From QHWF01 sp036848175 (GTDB lineage: Bacteria; Acidobacteriota; Vicinamibacteria; Vicinamibacterales; CAVVIG01), in assembly GCA_036848175.1 (NCBI GenBank), contig DAIUKO010000341.1, forward strand, positions 1 through 8,179: a DNA stretch of 8,179 nt. Reading direction: 5' to 3'. Made by a program: the position numbers and the translations under genes. Below, piece after piece: positions 6,214-8,179 of this stretch (its first letter is position 1; each line of letters begins with the position of its first letter). The notes beneath the pieces were generated by a model. That model worked only from the letters and a program-made list of their open reading frames with translations. It ran no database searches and was not told the origin of the DNA.

Positions 6214-7554
6214 TTAGGTAATCACTGGAAGCGAATATGGTGCCCGATACGTCCGGCCGAGAAGTTTGTCCGCCGCGTCGTCTCCCACAAACCGCTCGGT
6301 CACTCCATCGAATTTCACCGATCGGCCGACACGGTAAGAGATGTTGCCGAGGTGGCAGAGCGTCGTCGAAAAGTGACCCTCTTCGATGGGCGCCTGGAGT
6401 TTATCCACCCTGCGCGAACGGATGCATTCAATGAAGTTTTCGAAATGCGCTTCCTCTTCCTCGCGCGTGTCGTCAGCGGTCAGCGTCGGGCCCGGCTCGT
6501 TCTTTCTTCCCAGGTACACTTCGGCTCTGTCATCGCCGACTTTCATCCAGCCCTCCGAGCCGAACACGTACACGCCCTGAGCTTCGCGTGGGCCACTGAA
6601 CCAGTTGCGTAAGTCGCAGTGAAGCTCGGTGCCGTCCGCATATTGATAGCTCGCGTACTGAGTGTTGGGCGTCACCTGATCGGTGCGGCCGCCCGCCTCA
6701 TAGAGACCGCCGATGCAATGTGCCGTGCGAGGATGTTCCTGTTTGCCGAGCAGCCAGCGCACCGCGTCCAGAGAATGGACCGCGGTGTTTCCAAGATCGG
6801 TTGTGCCGTACTCCCAGAACCAGTGCCAGTGATAATGAAAATGATTTTCGTTGAATGGGCGCGAGGGCGCCGGCCCGAGCCACATGTCGTAATGAACGCC
6901 CGGCGGCACGGGGCCATCCGCCGCGACGCCGATCGGATCTCGCGGGCGATAGATGACAGTCTTTCCGGCGTATAGCTTGCCCAGCCCGCCGTCACGCAGA
7001 AACTGCACCGCCTTGGCCAGAACGACGCCGCTGCGCCGCTGAGTCCCGGCCTGCACGACTCGGTTGTATCGTCGAGCGGCCTCGATCATCCGGCGGCCTT
7101 CGACGATGTTGTGGCTGATCGGTTTCTCGACGTAGACGTCCTTTCCGGCCTGGCAGGCCCAAATCATCATGAGCGCGTGCCAGTGATCGGGCGCGGCGAT
7201 GGTGACGGCATCCACGTCACGGTTGTCCAGCACGCGCCGGAAATCTGTTTCCGTTTTCGGATCTCCGCCGAACTTCGCCCTCAACGAAGACAAGGAGCCG
7301 GCGAAATGCCGCTCGTCGACGTCCACCACGTGGGTGATGCGAACGTTGGCGATGCCGGCGAGACGCTTGTAATGATCCTGTCCGCGGCCGCGGGTGGTCC
7401 AGGTCGGATGGCCCTCGTTGTCGCCGCGAATGCCGATGATCGCGACGTTGACGGACTCGTTAGGGCTGGCCTGTGCGCGGCTTCGCTTCGGGAACGCCAG
7501 GGCCAGTCCTGCGGTCGCGGCCGCAGTCTTGGACAGGAAGACACGACGGTTCAT
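6214..7554 (-). CDS. Tat-exported Gfo/Idh/MocA-family oxidoreductase
   Basis: The 446-residue product has a textbook twin-arginine signal: MNRRVFLSKTAAATAGLALAF, with the RRxFLxK motif at residues 3-9, a hydrophobic stretch, and likely cleavage near AQA (27-29). The mature protein starts with a Rossmann strand VNVAIIG (35-41). Next come EKP at 143-145, GTQRRS (170-175), a histidine-rich NHFHYHWHWFWEYG (237-250) and DLGNTAVHSLD (253-263) with probable catalytic His260. The C-terminal part resembles the bacterial-type Gfo/Idh/MocA C-terminal domain common in Acidobacteriota and Planctomycetota. Tat export allows folding with bound NAD(P) before transport, as known for Zymomonas glucose-fructose oxidoreductase. 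ATG 7554 is chosen because AGGGGG lies 5 nt upstream and the Tat motif starts directly after it; an in-frame GTG at 7635 would put 27 poor residues ahead and overlaps the candidate promoter. The nucleotide loop seems expanded (residues 43-56). Substrate is unknown. Confidence 0.93.
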   Translation of the reverse strand: MNRRVFLSKTAAATAGLALAFPKRSRAQASPNESVNVAIIGIRGDNEGHPTWTTRGRGQDHYKRLAGIANVRITHVVDVDERHFAGSLSSLRAKFGGDPKTETDFRRVLDNRDVDAVTIAAPDHWHALMMIWACQAGKDVYVEKPISHNIVEGRRMIEAARRYNRVVQAGTQRRSGVVLAKAVQFLRDGGLGKLYAGKTVIYRPRDPIGVAADGPVPPGVHYDMWLGPAPSRPFNENHFHYHWHWFWEYGTTDLGNTAVHSLDAVRWLLGKQEHPRTAHCIGGLYEAGGRTDQVTPNTQYASYQYADGTELHCDLRNWFSGPREAQGVYVFGSEGWMKVGDDRAEVYLGRKNEPGPTLTADDTREEEEAHFENFIECIRSRRVDKLQAPIEEGHFSTTLCHLGNISYRVGRSVKFDGVTERFVGDDAADKLLGRTYRAPYSLPVIT

Positions 7555-7559
7555 GCCAG

Positions 7560-7566
7560 CCCCCTT
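7560..7566 (-). promoter_or_regulatory. Ribosome binding site of the Tat oxidoreductase gene
   Basis: The minus strand reads AAAAGGGGGCTGGC immediately before ATG 7554. The G-run ends 5 nt from the start codon, which fixes the start of the Tat signal peptide. Confidence 0.6.
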
Positions 7567-7626
7567 TTCATCGCTATCGACACACATCGCGTTCGATCGA
7601 CGAAACACGTCTTGCAGTTGCGCGCG

Positions 7627-7655
7627 ATTATCCACGGGTCAGTGCCTGCCGTCTA
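7627..7655 (-). promoter_or_regulatory. Candidate promoter of the Tat oxidoreductase gene
   Basis: On the minus strand TAGACG (7655-7650) and GATAAT (7632-7627) are spaced exactly 17 nt, matching the sigma-70 consensus at 4 of 6 and 5 of 6 positions. Initiation near 7620 would give a leader of about 65 nt before ATG 7554. It also argues against translation starting at GTG 7635, which would lie upstream of the transcript. Confidence 0.45.
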
Positions 7656-7800
7656 CTTTGACCGCAGGATCCGTGAGCGACGCCGGCCTCGGGATCGTTT
7701 CCGAGTGAAGGCCGTTCCAGCGTTCGAGGAACAGGTCGATTACGACGATTATCGAGATGTGAGCAGCTGAAATTTCGCGTGCGAACGTCTGATGGCGCCC
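7639..7800 (-). pseudogene. Startless open frame, possible gene remnant
   Basis: This minus-strand frame is open for 53 codons between TAA (7801-7803) and TGA (7639-7641) and has no ATG or GTG. About three quarters of its last 37 codons end in G or C, as in the neighbouring genes. The peptide includes IIVVIDLFLERWNG and HSETIPRPASLTDPAVKVDG, which read like ordered protein. I do not recognise it. It could be the end of a gene whose 5' part was lost or frameshifted, or a chance frame in GC-rich DNA. The candidate oxidoreductase promoter partly overlaps its 3' end. Confidence 0.25.
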
Positions 7801-7990
7801 TTAAAAACTCGGCCTTCTTCATCACGAAGCGCATGTGGCGGCGCCTTATCCTCGAGCCCGCGCCGTGCTGTTGGGCTAATGGATTCGCGACGGCTACCGG
7901 GTCGTCGCCAAGTCGATTCTCGACGGGCTTCGTCAGCGGCTCATCCGGCGCCATCGAAACTGGCGAGTTGGTGAAGCGGCAAACTGCGGC

Positions 7991-8019
7991 TTGACAGCCT
8001 TCCTTCGAACCCTTAGCGT
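7991..8019 (+). promoter_or_regulatory. Candidate promoter of the right-edge gene
   Basis: A perfect -35 box TTGACA (7991-7996) is followed after 17 nt by TAGCGT (8014-8019), which keeps the three most conserved -10 positions (T1, A2, T6). Initiation near 8026 gives a leader of about 50 nt to ATG 8075. The -10 box is weak. Confidence 0.4.
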
Positions 8020-8064
8020 AGCCGTCGCGAACGGTACGAACTCGCCGGTTTTGCTTGACGTTGT

Positions 8065-8069
8065 GGAGG
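8065..8069 (+). promoter_or_regulatory. Strong ribosome binding site of the right-edge gene
   Basis: GGAGG at 8065-8069 lies 5 nt before ATG 8075, an ideal Shine-Dalgarno arrangement and the best in the window. Confidence 0.75.
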
Positions 8070-8074
8070 TGGAC

Positions 8075-8179
8075 ATGTCGCCGCTATCACCGCGTCGTCG
8101 CATCACGCAGTTGTTGTCGGGCCCGCCGGTTCTCGCGTTTCTCATCGTCGTTCTCGCCGTCACCGCCGGCGCGCGGCCT
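8075..8179 (+). CDS. N-terminus of an exported or membrane protein (partial, runs off the right edge)
   Basis: ATG 8075 opens a frame of 35 codons that continues past the window. The peptide begins MSPLSPRRRITQLL, a basic N-region, followed by a hydrophobic stretch from about residue 17 to 31 (PPVLAFLIVVLAVTA) and then GARP. This is the layout of a Sec signal peptide or a first transmembrane helix. The upstream GGAGG and a TTGACA-type promoter support the start. The frame stays open upstream back to about 7880, but no better start is seen there. The family cannot be determined. It is transcribed divergently from the Tat oxidoreductase gene. Confidence 0.7.
   Translation, partial: MSPLSPRRRITQLLSGPPVLAFLIVVLAVTAGARP

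Larger units (their letters stand above)
7555..8074. other. Divergent intergenic region
   Basis: This 520-nt stretch separates the minus-strand Tat oxidoreductase from the plus-strand gene starting at 8075. It holds candidate promoters for both directions, the oxidoreductase leader and the startless frame at 7639-7800. The part from about 7800 to 7990 shows short frames on both strands but none with a good ribosome site or recognisable product. I see no tRNA, CRISPR or insertion sequence in it. Confidence 0.6.

Noticed and set aside
7592..7604. TTCG/CGAA palindrome around ATCGA in the leader of the Tat oxidoreductase
   Set aside because: The arms are only 4 bp, and such repeats are common by chance in GC-rich DNA.
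7555..7635. N-terminal extension of the Tat oxidoreductase to GTG 7635
   Set aside because: It would place 27 residues before the twin-arginine motif, ignores the strong ribosome site before 7554 and starts upstream of the predicted transcription start.
7933..8163. Minus-strand open frame of 76 codons at the right edge
   Set aside because: It is antisense to the plus-strand signal-peptide gene with the excellent ribosome site, and its Thr/Arg-rich product has no recognisable features.

Overview
The window is GC-rich, densely packed bacterial DNA with strong G/C preference at third codon positions. Six complete genes all lie on the minus strand, and a partial plus-strand gene enters at each edge. 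The gene content (a Tat-exported Gfo/Idh/MocA oxidoreductase, a second oxidoreductase with a Sec-type leader, a YtcJ-like amidohydrolase with a leader, and a DapA-like lyase beside an SDR epimerase) resembles soil Acidobacteriota (Vicinamibacteria-like) or Planctomycetota. This assignment is inferred from gene style; no taxonomic marker is present.

Layout from left to right: 2-121 is the 3' end of an unidentified plus-strand gene. Positions 162-6061 hold a tight minus-strand run, transcribed right to left: a double-GNAT acetyltransferase (5177-6061), an NAD-dependent epimerase/dehydratase (4135-5169), a DapA/NanA-like lyase (2950-4104), an exported amidohydrolase (1178-2953) and an exported Gfo/Idh/MocA protein (162-1157). 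Gaps are 7 and 30 nt, then a 4-nt ATGA overlap, then a junction where the last start lies 20 nt past the preceding stop. A 152-nt gap with a weak promoter candidate separates this run from the Tat-exported Gfo/Idh/MocA gene (6214-7554), which has its own well-placed promoter candidate. Positions 7555-8074 are mostly non-coding, with one startless open frame that may be a gene remnant. A divergent plus-strand gene starts at 8075 with an excellent ribosome binding site and runs off the window.

Taken together, the five-gene run looks like a catabolic operon for a sugar-acid, hydroxy/keto-acid or amide-type substrate. An amidohydrolase outside the cytoplasm could release a product, an SDR and a Schiff-base lyase could act on it inside, and the Gfo/Idh proteins could do redox or epimerisation steps. 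No substrate can be named from sequence.

The most unusual signal is a pair of related, imperfectly palindromic short elements in opposite orientation inside the amidohydrolase gene, both read in frame. Other oddities are an apparent 12-codon expansion inside the nucleotide-binding glycine loop of the Tat oxidoreductase, flanked by a 6-bp direct repeat; an SDR whose YxxxK lysine is a cysteine; and NAD-type Rossmann proteins with export signals, one apparently Sec-dependent.
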